64,000 nt of DNA from Flagellimonas oceanensis (GTDB lineage: Bacteria > Bacteroidota > Bacteroidia > Flavobacteriales > Flavobacteriaceae). Below are positions 37,467 to 46,085 of the stretch, in pieces; positions within the stretch are counted from its first letter, which is position 1; every line of letters begins with the position of its first letter. Both the position numbers and the translations under genes were made by a program. Location: assembly GCF_003992595.1 (NCBI RefSeq), contig NZ_RZNA01000018.1, positions 69,501 to 133,500 of the forward strand, given 5' to 3'. Below the pieces are notes generated by a model that worked only from the letters and a program-made list of their open reading frames with translations, was not told the origin of the DNA and did not search any database.

Positions 37467-38729
37467 ATGAAGAATATACTATTAGTTAGTACCGTATTAT
37501 TGACACTTATGTTTCTGAGCTGTAACGATGCCCCAAAATCCGAGCTTGGGCATAACGAAACGGAAGGCGTATCAAAAACCGAAGCACCTGGAGAAGATGC
37601 GCACGGAGAAGAGGGTCACGACGAAGAAGAAGGTGGCCACGAAGGGGAAGAAGGGGAAGAAGGTGTTGTTGAACTTACAAAACAACAGGCCGAAACCATC
37701 GGTCTGGAAACGAAACCTCTGGAGGAACGTAATTTAGGGAACAACATTAAGGTAACAGGAACACTCGAACTCTTCCCACAGGACAGGGCAAACATTAGTC
37801 CCTTTATTGGTGGAAATGTTAGCTCGATCAAGGTAGTACCGGGCAACATTGTGCGCAAGGGACAGGTGTTGGCCTATATAGAACACCCGGATATCATCGC
37901 CATGCAACAGGAATACCAGGAAAAGAATGACGAACTGGTATTTTTAAAGCAGGATTTTGAGCGCAAAAAGACCCTCTATGACAAAGGGGTTTCCTCTGGC
38001 AAGGAATTCCAAATGGCGCAATCCAAATTTCGTTCCACCACTTCCAGTGTAAACGGCCTAAAGTCCAAACTACGCTTGTTGGGACTGGACCCTTCCAAAG
38101 TGGCCGAAGGGGAGATCTATTCTGCCATCCCCATTATTACGCCCATTAGTGGCTATGTGGGCGAAGTAATGGTAAGCCTGGGCGATTATGTGGCCCCACA
38201 ATCCAAAATGTTCTCGATAAGCGATAATTCGAAAATCTATGTCAATTTCAAAGTATATGAAAAGGACATCAAGCAGGTCAAGGAGGGACAACAGATTTAT
38301 TTTTCAACAGCCTCAAAACCTAATGAATTGTTAAAGGCCACCGTGCGTTCCATAGGGCAGACGTTTGAGAGCGATCCGAAGGCCATAGAGGTATTGGCAG
38401 ATATCGAGAATAAAGACAAGGACCTTTTGCCCGGAATGTATGTGGAGGGAAGAATTGTACAAGGAGAAAAATCAGGCTTTGCTGTTCCCGAGGAAGCTAT
38501 TGTCCAGGAAGGTGAACAGTCTTATATCTTCATCATGGATGAGGATGAAGAACCTGTTGAAAATAAAATGAAATATAAACGCATCCCCGTGAGCACGGGG
38601 GTCAACGATCTGGGGTTTGTTGAAGTTAACCTGCCTGCAGGAACACCCGAAAATATCAAAATAGTAACAAATGGGGCCTATACTCTTTCTTCAGAAATGG
38701 TGAAAGGCGAATTGGAGCACGGACATTAA
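37467..38729 (+). CDS. Efflux RND transporter periplasmic adaptor (CzcB-like)
   Basis: Membrane-fusion protein of 420 residues that joins the RND pump to the outer-membrane channel. Lipoprotein signal with lipobox MFLSC (Cys19), then an acidic/His-rich stretch (residues about 35-68) likely to bind metal, then the barrel-sandwich, alpha-hairpin (QQEYQEKNDELVFLKQDFERKK) and beta-barrel domains. Operon mate of the fused pump gene. Confidence 0.93.
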   Translation: MKNILLVSTVLLTLMFLSCNDAPKSELGHNETEGVSKTEAPGEDAHGEEGHDEEEGGHEGEEGEEGVVELTKQQAETIGLETKPLEERNLGNNIKVTGTLELFPQDRANISPFIGGNVSSIKVVPGNIVRKGQVLAYIEHPDIIAMQQEYQEKNDELVFLKQDFERKKTLYDKGVSSGKEFQMAQSKFRSTTSSVNGLKSKLRLLGLDPSKVAEGEIYSAIPIITPISGYVGEVMVSLGDYVAPQSKMFSISDNSKIYVNFKVYEKDIKQVKEGQQIYFSTASKPNELLKATVRSIGQTFESDPKAIEVLADIENKDKDLLPGMYVEGRIVQGEKSGFAVPEEAIVQEGEQSYIFIMDEDEEPVENKMKYKRIPVSTGVNDLGFVEVNLPAGTPENIKIVTNGAYTLSSEMVKGELEHGH

Positions 38730-38745
38730 TTCTCTAAAAATCAAG

Positions 38746-38819
38746 GATTTTGATTCCGAGTTTGTTTATCGACTTAATTTAGTTAGTTAAAAATTAAAGA
38801 ACAGGCTCGGTTCAAAATC
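38746..38819 (+). promoter_or_regulatory. Long inverted repeat before the PII gene
   Basis: GATTTTGATTCCGAG (38,746-38,760) pairs with CTCGGTTCAAAATC (38,806-38,819) with one bulge. The 45-base loop holds a smaller TTAATTT/AAATTAA stem around TTAGTTAGTTAA. Lies between the adaptor and PII-like genes; may act as terminator, attenuator or processing site. No T run follows. Confidence 0.5.
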
Positions 38820-38844
38820 GATTAAAAATTTAAACATTTTAAAA

Positions 38845-39183
38845 ATGAAAGAAATAAAAGCATTTGTTAAACCGAACAGGATACAAAGGGTCATCGAAGC
38901 CCTTAGCGATAAAGGTTTTAAAAGTATGACGCTTTCACAGGCGGAGGGTACTGGAGCATTCAAAGCAAAAGGCGCGAAGCCCTCATTGGATTTTCACGTA
39001 ACCGATAGTCCGGTGGTAAAAGTGGAGCTGGTATGTCAAAATGAAGAAGCACAATCGGCAATCGATATTATTACGGAAAACGGTAAAACGCCCGACCCAG
39101 GGGACGGTATCATCTATTTATCGGATATTGAGGATGCCTTCCAGATCAAAACGGGGGAATCCTTAAAACGGTACGACCTCTGA
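38845..39183 (+). CDS. PII-like signalling protein of the metal-efflux-associated group
   Basis: A 112-residue ferredoxin-like fold protein that starts MKEIKAFVKPNRIQRVIEAL, as in GlnB/GlnK, but the T-loop region differs (AEGTGAFKAKGAKPSLDFHVTD), lacking the uridylylated tyrosine context, and the C-terminal BI-loop Walker-like part is altered (TPDPGDGIIYL). A PII subgroup (PII-NG) has been described next to heavy-metal RND pumps, and the setting here fits. Likely a sensor or regulator of the pump; ligand unknown. Confidence 0.82.
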   Translation: MKEIKAFVKPNRIQRVIEALSDKGFKSMTLSQAEGTGAFKAKGAKPSLDFHVTDSPVVKVELVCQNEEAQSAIDIITENGKTPDPGDGIIYLSDIEDAFQIKTGESLKRYDL

Positions 39184-39193
39184 CCCATCGCAC

Positions 39194-39616
39194 ATGGAAA
39201 AAATCGTCAAAAAATTGGAGAGCAAGGGAATACGACCCACCCCGATGCGTCTGTTGACCTATAAAAAGTTACTGGAAAACGAGGTGGCCATCAGTTTGGG
39301 CGAATTGGAGAGTTTCTTCGAGAAGTCGGAAAGGAGTACCCTTTTCCGGACGATGAAAACATTTGAGGAAAAAGGCATCGTACATCAAATAGAGGACGGT
39401 ACGGGCATTATGAAATATGCGCTCTGTGAGGAAGACTGTGAATGTGAGGTGGGCAACGACCTGCACCTGCATTTTCATTGCACCCGGTGCAACGAGACCG
39501 TTTGTTTGACCGACCGTAAAATCCCGCAGGTAAACCTGCCCCAAGGATATATGGCAGAGGATATCAATCTGGTCGTAACGGGAGTATGCAATAAATGCAA
39601 TGGCAATTTGGAGTAA
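39194..39616 (+). CDS. Fur-family transcriptional regulator (first copy)
   Basis: A 140-residue Fur/Zur/PerR-type repressor. Winged-helix domain with GIRPTPMRLLTYKKLL and STLFRTMKTFEEKGIVHQI, then the dimer/metal domain with LHLHFHCTRCNETVC and GVCNKCNG, giving the two CxxC pairs of the structural zinc site. Metal specificity cannot be read. 10 bases after the PII-like gene, so likely co-transcribed. Paralogue at 45,564. Confidence 0.9.
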   Translation: MEKIVKKLESKGIRPTPMRLLTYKKLLENEVAISLGELESFFEKSERSTLFRTMKTFEEKGIVHQIEDGTGIMKYALCEEDCECEVGNDLHLHFHCTRCNETVCLTDRKIPQVNLPQGYMAEDINLVVTGVCNKCNGNLE

Positions 39617-39650
39617 CCTTTAAGGACAATAATATCAAAAGAATACGACG

Positions 39651-40022
39651 ATGATAGCAATCTATAAAAAAGACCAAATCTTATATACCATCGCAGATCA
39701 AGAGCTGGATGCCGATGATGGGGCGACCTTAGTCAAGGCCCTGAATGAACATTTGAAAAGCAATGAACTGCCCGCTTGGTATATGGAAATGGAGCCTCGC
39801 AAAAAAGGAGTGAAGAAAAGCAGCGGTGAGAGGTTGGATATTTCCTTTCCCGAAGAAGCACGGCTTAAGAAAATAGCCTTGGTGGGCGAAAAAACATGGC
39901 AAGAACGGTTTACCGAATCGCTATTGCCGTTTAGTGAAGCCCACATAAAATATTTCGGACCTGAAGATGGAAACATGGCCAACAACTGGCTCGAACAAAC
40001 AAGCAATAGCAATAGTAACTGA
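39651..40022 (+). CDS. SpoIIAA-like (STAS/SEC14-type) protein, first copy
   Basis: A 123-residue soluble protein resembling the SpoIIAA-like family: N-terminal beta strand/helix then ARLKKIALVGEKTWQERFTE and the closing IKYFGPEDGNMANNWLEQ. The N-terminal half is more divergent than in the second copy at 41,163. Binding of small hydrophobic ligands has been seen in the family; the link to metal stress is unknown. It follows the Fur gene after 34 bases. Confidence 0.75.
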   Translation: MIAIYKKDQILYTIADQELDADDGATLVKALNEHLKSNELPAWYMEMEPRKKGVKKSSGERLDISFPEEARLKKIALVGEKTWQERFTESLLPFSEAHIKYFGPEDGNMANNWLEQTSNSNSN

Positions 40023-40049
40023 AACATGAATCTTTAAATCTAGAAAATT

Positions 40050-40268
40050 ATGATGGACGATTGGTATTTTGGGGGAATGCACTGGATATGGTGGGGGTTA
40101 TGGATAATCCTCATCTTCTGGATATTCCTGATTCCCTACCCCACACCGGGACAGAAAAACAGAAAGGACAGGGCAATGGAAGCCCTGAGGGAGCGGTACG
40201 CCCGCGGCGAAATCGACGAAGAGGAGTTTGAGAAACGCAAGACGTTCCTGTTAAAGGACAAAAAATAA
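40050..40268 (+). CDS. SHOCT-domain membrane mini-protein
   Basis: 72 residues: one tryptophan-rich membrane helix (MHWIWWGLWIILIFWIFLI) and a C-terminal SHOCT motif (AMEALRERYARGEIDEEEFEKRKTFL). SHOCT domains act as short oligomerisation or peptide-binding modules. Common near metal-resistance genes in Bacteroidota. Confidence 0.88.
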   Translation: MMDDWYFGGMHWIWWGLWIILIFWIFLIPYPTPGQKNRKDRAMEALRERYARGEIDEEEFEKRKTFLLKDKK

Positions 40269-40310
40269 CAGTGTTTTGCTTTTGACCGAACGACCATAAC
40301 ACCGTTATCT

Positions 40311-41081
40311 ATGCAAAGAAGAAAAATAGGGATATGGCTTTTGGCAGGCTTTGCCTTTGGGGTCTTTATACTGCAACCCTTGGGCCTATCCCTTTTTCTC
40401 TTTGACCGGTCGGGCGATTCCGGTCACTGGCCAAGCTATCTTGGCGAGGCTTTTGAAACCGTATGGGGTTTTACCGATGTTGACCAAGTCCTTAAAAACC
40501 TGTTGTTCGGAATATTGGGAAGCAGCCTTGCCTTGATGGTCTTTTTCAGAAAAAAGATTTTTCAACTGAACAGGAAACGGATCGATGGGCAAACCCTGCT
40601 GGAACTCATTAAAAAAGGCGAGAATGATTTGGTGGAGTTCAAATCAAGTCTGCGATGGGATTTACGTCAATCCAAAGTGAATAAACAGTTGGAATTTGTA
40701 ATTATCAAGACCATAGCGGGTTTTATGAACACCAACGGTGGTAATTTGCTTATAGGAGTAGACGATAACGGCAACATCCTCGGTCTAAACCAGGATTTTG
40801 ACACCTTGAAAAAACCGGGTACAGATGGTTTTGAGCAATACCTGATGCAGTTGATATCTTTAAAATTGGGAACCCATTTATGTACGGCTGTAAATGTATC
40901 TTTTTACAGATATGGAGAAAATGACGTGTGCTACATAGAAATAGACCCGGCCAAAACACCAGTCTATCTAAGTCAAGACGGGAGGTCACGGTTTTATATT
41001 AGAACGGGCAACGGAACGCGCGAACTCGATTTGCCCGAAGCCATCTTGCACTTAGGAAAAGAGAAGGCGCTTTATAATTAA
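40311..41081 (+). CDS. Membrane protein with AlbA_2/Schlafen-type domain
   Basis: 256 residues. Two hydrophobic segments (about 6-28 and 62-78) precede a cytoplasmic AlbA_2 domain (ENDLVEFKSSLRWDLR ... GFMNTNGGNLLIGVDDNGNI), the DNA/RNA- or nucleotide-binding fold of Schlafen-like regulators. Usually this domain is soluble; a membrane-anchored form inside a metal operon is less common. Function unknown. Confidence 0.82.
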   Translation: MQRRKIGIWLLAGFAFGVFILQPLGLSLFLFDRSGDSGHWPSYLGEAFETVWGFTDVDQVLKNLLFGILGSSLALMVFFRKKIFQLNRKRIDGQTLLELIKKGENDLVEFKSSLRWDLRQSKVNKQLEFVIIKTIAGFMNTNGGNLLIGVDDNGNILGLNQDFDTLKKPGTDGFEQYLMQLISLKLGTHLCTAVNVSFYRYGENDVCYIEIDPAKTPVYLSQDGRSRFYIRTGNGTRELDLPEAILHLGKEKALYN

Positions 41082-41162
41082 GAAAAGTAAGTGTAGGCCA
41101 ATGGATATTTGCACATACAACGCACTAATATTTTAAATAGATTAATATAAAGATATACAAAT

Positions 41163-41525
41163 ATGTTACAGATAATAAACTTAGAACAAGAACATCTTAT
41201 TGCCGCTAAAATCAGCGGGAAACTTACGGAAAAGGATATGGAAAAGATGCATCCGCTTATCCACAACATCATAGAAAAAGGGCATAAAGTGGATTTCTAT
41301 TTTGAAATGGAAGATTTAAAAGGCTATACCCTTAAAGGCTTTTGGGAAGACCTAAAGATTGATTCGGCTCATTTGGGAGATTATGGCAAGATGGCCTTTG
41401 TGGGCAATAAAAAATGGCAGGAATGGGCCGCGAAGGCAACTGATTTTTTCATAAAGTCTGAAGTTAAATTTTTTGATAGTAAAAATAAAGAGCAGGCAAT
41501 GACCTGGGTCTCAACAAAAGGATGA
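41163..41525 (+). CDS. SpoIIAA-like (STAS/SEC14-type) protein, second copy
   Basis: A 120-residue SpoIIAA-like protein (KISGKLTEKDMEKMHPLI; DFYFEMEDLKGYTLKGFWEDL; YGKMAFVGNKKWQEWAAKATDFF). Its stop overlaps the P-type ATPase start by four bases (ATGA), so expression is coupled to that pump. An 81-base AT-rich gap upstream contains a weak dyad at 41,110 similar to the operator-like palindrome at 32,490. Confidence 0.85.
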   Translation: MLQIINLEQEHLIAAKISGKLTEKDMEKMHPLIHNIIEKGHKVDFYFEMEDLKGYTLKGFWEDLKIDSAHLGDYGKMAFVGNKKWQEWAAKATDFFIKSEVKFFDSKNKEQAMTWVSTKG

Positions 41526-43456
41526 AAAAGAAAAAACTACAGCTACGGGAGCTAAAAGGGAAACAGTCCACTGTAATTTCAGCAACCGAAAAAAAGCTCA
41601 AAACCTATTTACCGGCAATTTTCAGCTTTGTGATGCTCATAGTTGGTATTGCCATTGACTATTTCGATGCCTTTCCTTTCTTTAAGGGATGGGTCAGGAT
41701 TGTGTGGTACACGGTGGCTTACATCCCTGTTGGCTTTCCCGTCATCAAGGAGGGATGGGAAAGTATTAAAAATGGCGATTTCTTTACAGAATTTTTCCTG
41801 ATGTCCATCGCAACCTTGGGAGCATTTGCCATAGGCGAATATCCAGAGGGCGTTGCCGTGATGTTGTTCTATGCCGTGGGCGAACTGTTCCAAAATGCTG
41901 CCGTAAACCGTGCCAAAGGAAACATTAGGGCACTTCTGGATGCACGACCGGACGAGGCATTGGTCTATCGTAATGGGGACTTCGTTTCCGTCAATCCCGA
42001 AACGGTCAATATTGGCGAGAAGATACAGGTACGGGTGGGCGAAAAAATCCCATTGGATGGCAAACTGCTATCAAACAAAGCATCGCTCAATACAGCTGCC
42101 ATTACTGGCGAAAGCAAACCCGACACCATAACACAGAACGAAAAAGTCTTTGCGGGAAGCATCAATCTCGACGGTGTCATCGAAGTAGAAACCACCAAGA
42201 AATTCAAGGACAGTTCCATCGCCCGTATTCTGGAGATGGTACAGAATGCCACGGCCCGGAAATCAAAGACCGAATTATTTATTAGGAAGTTTGCACGGAT
42301 TTATACGCCCATCGTGGTTTTCCTTGCTATCGGACTCACTTTGTTACCATACTTTTTTGTCGATGAATATGTGTTTAGGGATTGGCTATACCGAGCTTTA
42401 ATTTTCTTGGTGATTTCCTGCCCTTGTGCCTTGGTCATTTCCATTCCACTGGGCTATTTCGGCGGTCTGGGTGCGGCATCGCGCAACGGAATCCTGTTCA
42501 AAGGTGCATCCTTTCTCGATGCAATGACCAAAGTGAATACTGTGGTGATGGACAAAACCGGAACCGTTACCAAAGGGGTCTTTAAGATTAAGGAAGTGAT
42601 AAATACATCCGCTTTTGCGGAAGTGGAATTTATGAAATACCTGATGGCGATGGAAGAACAATCTACCCACCCCATTGCAAAGGCAATTCTGGAATACAAA
42701 GCGGACGGTACTGATTTTAAGGCATCCGAAGTTTCTGAAGTTGCCGGTAAGGGATTAAAGGGCACAGTCAACCATAAGCAGGTCTTGGTCGGCAACAAAG
42801 CATTGATGACTTCCAATAGTGTTGATGTTCCACCTGAAACCGATGTGATAGTCGAATCTATAGTGATGGTCGCCATCGATGGAAAATTCGCAGGCTATGT
42901 GACCATTGCCGATGAACTTAAGGAAGACGCGCATCACACCATTCAACAGATTCGGGTGGCCGGAATAGCTAAAATCATAATGCTCTCTGGAGACAAGGAT
43001 TCCATAACCCAACAAGTTGCCAAGGAACTGAATATTGATTGGGCCAAAGGCGGCTTGCTACCCGAAGATAAGCTCAACGAGGTCGAAAAGCTCAAGGAAC
43101 AACCTGAATCCACGGTAGCATTTATGGGCGACGGCATCAACGATGCACCCGTGCTCGCAGCCAGTGATGTGGGTATTGCAATGGGTGGTTTGGGCAGCGA
43201 TGTGGCCATAGAGACCGCAGACGTTATCATCCAGACCGACCAGCCGAGCAGGATGGCCCGAGGAATCCAAATTGGACGCTCAACACGCCGTATCGTATGG
43301 CAAAATATTGGTCTTACTTTTGGGGTAAAAGGGATTTTTCTCATTTTGGGTGCCATCGGTTTGGCTACGATGTGGGAGGCTGTGTTTGCCGATGTAGGTG
43401 TTTCGTTCGTTGCCATTCTCAATGCAATACGTTTGCAAAAAATGAATTGGAAATAG
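41522..43456 (+). CDS. Heavy-metal P1B-type ATPase with CPC motif
   Basis: 644-residue cation-exporting ATPase. Key parts: TGES actuator loop (ITGESKPD), Cys300-Pro-Cys302 in the transport helix (SCPCALVISIP), phosphorylated Asp344 (DKTGTVTKG), HP motif (STHPIAKAI) and GDGINDAPVLAASDVG hinge. The CPC motif and the following helix suit Zn/Cd/Pb exporters (ZntA/CadA group). It lacks any N-terminal CxxC metal-binding domain. Coupled to the upstream SpoIIAA-like gene. Confidence 0.94.
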   Translation: MKKKKLQLRELKGKQSTVISATEKKLKTYLPAIFSFVMLIVGIAIDYFDAFPFFKGWVRIVWYTVAYIPVGFPVIKEGWESIKNGDFFTEFFLMSIATLGAFAIGEYPEGVAVMLFYAVGELFQNAAVNRAKGNIRALLDARPDEALVYRNGDFVSVNPETVNIGEKIQVRVGEKIPLDGKLLSNKASLNTAAITGESKPDTITQNEKVFAGSINLDGVIEVETTKKFKDSSIARILEMVQNATARKSKTELFIRKFARIYTPIVVFLAIGLTLLPYFFVDEYVFRDWLYRALIFLVISCPCALVISIPLGYFGGLGAASRNGILFKGASFLDAMTKVNTVVMDKTGTVTKGVFKIKEVINTSAFAEVEFMKYLMAMEEQSTHPIAKAILEYKADGTDFKASEVSEVAGKGLKGTVNHKQVLVGNKALMTSNSVDVPPETDVIVESIVMVAIDGKFAGYVTIADELKEDAHHTIQQIRVAGIAKIIMLSGDKDSITQQVAKELNIDWAKGGLLPEDKLNEVEKLKEQPESTVAFMGDGINDAPVLAASDVGIAMGGLGSDVAIETADVIIQTDQPSRMARGIQIGRSTRRIVWQNIGLTFGVKGIFLILGAIGLATMWEAVFADVGVSFVAILNAIRLQKMNWK

Positions 43457-43462
43457 CAAAAA

Positions 43463-43477
43463 TGTTAACCTTTAACA
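43463..43477. promoter_or_regulatory. Operator-like palindrome between the two ATPase genes
   Basis: TGTTA-ACCTT-TAACA is a perfect 5-5-5 palindrome in the 79-base gap before the second ATPase gene. Same geometry as the site at 32,490 though the bases differ; could be a regulator site or chance in AT-rich DNA. Confidence 0.35.
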
Positions 43478-43535
43478 AATTACAAGCCCAAAACTGGATT
43501 AAATCTTAATTAACGATAACAAAACCATTAATAAT

Positions 43536-45524
43536 ATGAAAGACAAGGAAAAACACAGCAAAGACGATGGCCACAACCACGACCACGGCGGCATCTTCGG
43601 CAAAAACACCGAACTCTATTTTGCTATTTTAAGCGGGGTCACACTAATTACGGGTTTCCTATTGGAGAAATTTACCGGGGTTTCAGAAAACATTCCTTTT
43701 TGGCTCTATATTGCGGCCTACTTTTTCGGTGGCTATTTTACCTTGAAGGAGGCCATCGTCAAGATTTCCAAGGGCGGATTTGAAATCGATTTCCTGATGC
43801 TGGTCGCAGCTGCAGGAGCCGCCTATTTGGGCGAATGGGCAGAAGGTGCCTTGTTGCTGTTCCTGTTTAGTTTGGGTCACGCACTGGAAAACTATGCAAT
43901 GGGCAAGGCCAAGAAATCCATTGCAGCGTTAACAGACCTTGCGCCTAAAACCGCACTATTAAAGAAGGATGACGATACCGTTGAAGTCGGTATAGAAGAG
44001 TTACAGATAGGTGATACTATCGTGGTACGCCCCAACAGTAAAATATCTGCTGATGGTGTTATTGTAAAGGGCAATAGTAGTATAGACCAGTCACCCATTA
44101 CCGGGGAAAGCGTTCCAGTGGACAAAACACCAATAGAAAATCCCGATAAGGAATATACAGCAAAAAGCGATATTCCCGACGAGAACCGTGTATTTTCAGG
44201 AACTATCAATGGCAACAATACCCTCGAAATAAAGGTGATTAAAGAGGCAAAAGATTCTACCCTCAACCGCTTGGTCACTATGGTTCAAGAGGCCCAGGAC
44301 CAAAAATCGCCCACACAATTATTGACAGACAAGTTTGAGCGGTACTACGTGCCATCGGTAATCTTATTGGTCATAGTATTAAATTTTGCTTTTTTGGTCA
44401 TCGATGAAACGTGGAATGAAAGCCTGTACCGTTCCCTGGCGGTACTTGTGGCAGCCAGTCCTTGTGCCCTGGCCATTTCTACGCCATCTGCTGTATTGAG
44501 TGGTGTGGCAAGAGCAGCACGAGGCGGGGTTTTGATAAAAGGCGGTCGCCCCTTGGAAGACTTAGGGGTACTTACCGCTCTCGCTTTTGACAAAACGGGA
44601 ACACTTACCGAAGGAAAACCAAAGCTTACCGACGTCGAAAGTTTTGGCAGTATAGATAAAAAGGAACTGTTGGAAATCGCGATTGCGGTTGAGGAACTGA
44701 GTGACCATCCCCTGGCAAAGGCTGTTGTAAGGGATGGGATGGAGCGGCTTGGGAAGGACACCAAAATTCCCGATGCCGATGATTTGGAAGCCGTACAGGG
44801 CAAGGGCATAAAGGCAAACTATCAAGGGAATTCCATTTACATAGGCAACCTTGAGCTTTTTGAGGATATTGATAAAGGTGTTCCCAGCGATGTATCAGAA
44901 AAGGTAAGAGCGCTTGAAGGGGAAGGAAAGACCACGATGCTAATAAAAAGGGGCAATGAATTTATAGGGATGCTGGGGCTAATGGACACGCCACGGGAAA
45001 AAGCCAAGGAAACCCTTGCCCAACTAAAGGAAATAGGCATCAAGAAAATGATAATGCTTACCGGCGACAACCAGAAAGTAGCCGACGCTGTAGCCGAGGA
45101 AATCGGTTTGACCGAAGCTCGCGGAAGTCTGCTTCCCGAAGAAAAAGTGGAGGCCATCAAAAAACTTGCGGAACAGGAAAATAAACTGGCAATGATAGGT
45201 GATGGGGTCAATGATGCCCCTGCTATGGCAAACAGTACCGTTGGTATTGCAATGGGTGCGGCGGGAAGCGACGTGGCTTTAGAGACCGCAGATATAGCAC
45301 TAATGGCAGACAAACTGGAAACCTTGCCTTTTGCCATCGGTTTGAGCAGAAAAGCGAAGGCGATAATCAAGCAAAACTTATGGGTTAGCTTGGGGGTTGT
45401 TGCCCTTTTAATTCCTGCGACCATAATGAGCTGGGCAAGTATCGGCATAGCCGTGGCGGTTCACGAAGGCTCTACGTTGGTAGTGGTGGTCAATGCATTG
45501 CGTTTGCTCGCCTATAAAAAATAA
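43536..45524 (+). CDS. Heavy-metal P1B-type ATPase with SPC motif
   Basis: 662-residue ATPase. A histidine-rich N-terminus (residues 5-19, HSKDDGHNHDHGG) replaces the HMA domain. ITGESVPVDK, Ser308-Pro-Cys310 (AASPCALAISTPSAV), Asp352 (DKTGTLTEG), SDHPLAKAV and GDGVNDAPAMANSTVG are present. The SPC motif marks the P1B-4 group, which exports Co and in some cases Fe, Zn or Cd. Lies 79 bases after the CPC ATPase. Confidence 0.94.
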   Translation: MKDKEKHSKDDGHNHDHGGIFGKNTELYFAILSGVTLITGFLLEKFTGVSENIPFWLYIAAYFFGGYFTLKEAIVKISKGGFEIDFLMLVAAAGAAYLGEWAEGALLLFLFSLGHALENYAMGKAKKSIAALTDLAPKTALLKKDDDTVEVGIEELQIGDTIVVRPNSKISADGVIVKGNSSIDQSPITGESVPVDKTPIENPDKEYTAKSDIPDENRVFSGTINGNNTLEIKVIKEAKDSTLNRLVTMVQEAQDQKSPTQLLTDKFERYYVPSVILLVIVLNFAFLVIDETWNESLYRSLAVLVAASPCALAISTPSAVLSGVARAARGGVLIKGGRPLEDLGVLTALAFDKTGTLTEGKPKLTDVESFGSIDKKELLEIAIAVEELSDHPLAKAVVRDGMERLGKDTKIPDADDLEAVQGKGIKANYQGNSIYIGNLELFEDIDKGVPSDVSEKVRALEGEGKTTMLIKRGNEFIGMLGLMDTPREKAKETLAQLKEIGIKKMIMLTGDNQKVADAVAEEIGLTEARGSLLPEEKVEAIKKLAEQENKLAMIGDGVNDAPAMANSTVGIAMGAAGSDVALETADIALMADKLETLPFAIGLSRKAKAIIKQNLWVSLGVVALLIPATIMSWASIGIAVAVHEGSTLVVVVNALRLLAYKK

Positions 45525-45563
45525 ATCCAATAAAGGAGATTGCCTTTGAATCAAGATTAAAAA

Positions 45564-45998
45564 ATGAACAAAACGGAAAAAATATTGTCAAGTCACGGTA
45601 TTCGCCCTACTCAAATGAGGTCCAAGATATACAGGTATCTGAGAAGGAAGCAAAGTGCCGTGTCCTTTTCCGATTTAAAAAAGGTCTTTGCCGAAAAGAG
45701 CGAAACCAATAAGACAGCAAACAGAACGACCTTTTATCGCAACCTTAAGATTTTTGAGGAGAAGGGACTTATTCATCAGATTAATGATGGAACCGGAGTG
45801 GCAAAATTTGCAATTTCTGATGAAAACGTTAAAGGTAAATATGGTTCGGATTTACATCTGCATTTTCATTGTACCGAATGTAAGAAAACAATCTGTTTGC
45901 CAAATAAAATACCGGAAGAAAGTTTACCAAGTGATTATAAAATAAACGATGTCAACTTGGTATTAAAAGGGATATGCGTGAAATGTAAGGAAAAATAA
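45564..45998 (+). CDS. Fur-family transcriptional regulator (second copy)
   Basis: 144-residue paralogue of the regulator at 39,194: GIRPTQMRSKIYRYLRR, TTFYRNLKIFEEKGLIHQI, LHLHFHCTECKKTIC and GICVKCKEK, with both CxxC pairs. 39 bases after the SPC ATPase. Two related Fur proteins in one locus suggest separate metals or a hierarchy. Confidence 0.9.
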   Translation: MNKTEKILSSHGIRPTQMRSKIYRYLRRKQSAVSFSDLKKVFAEKSETNKTANRTTFYRNLKIFEEKGLIHQINDGTGVAKFAISDENVKGKYGSDLHLHFHCTECKKTICLPNKIPEESLPSDYKINDVNLVLKGICVKCKEK

Positions 45999-45999
45999 C

Positions 46000-46062
46000 A
46001 GGTGGGAGTTCCAGAACTTTGAACCCTTGCGCCCAAGAGGCAAGTTCAAGGTTCTTCCACCT
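46000..46062 (+). terminator. Long imperfect hairpin after the second Fur gene
   Basis: AGGTGG (46,000-46,005) pairs with CCACCT (46,057-46,062), AGAAC (46,013-46,017) with GTTCT (46,051-46,055), TTGAAC (46,019-46,024) with GTTCAA (46,044-46,049) and TTGC with GCAA at the tip. Followed by TTATTT. Most likely terminates the fur transcript just past its stop codon; it may also be a leader element of lpdA. Confidence 0.6.
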
Positions 46063-46085
46063 TATTTAACCAAAAAAATACAATT

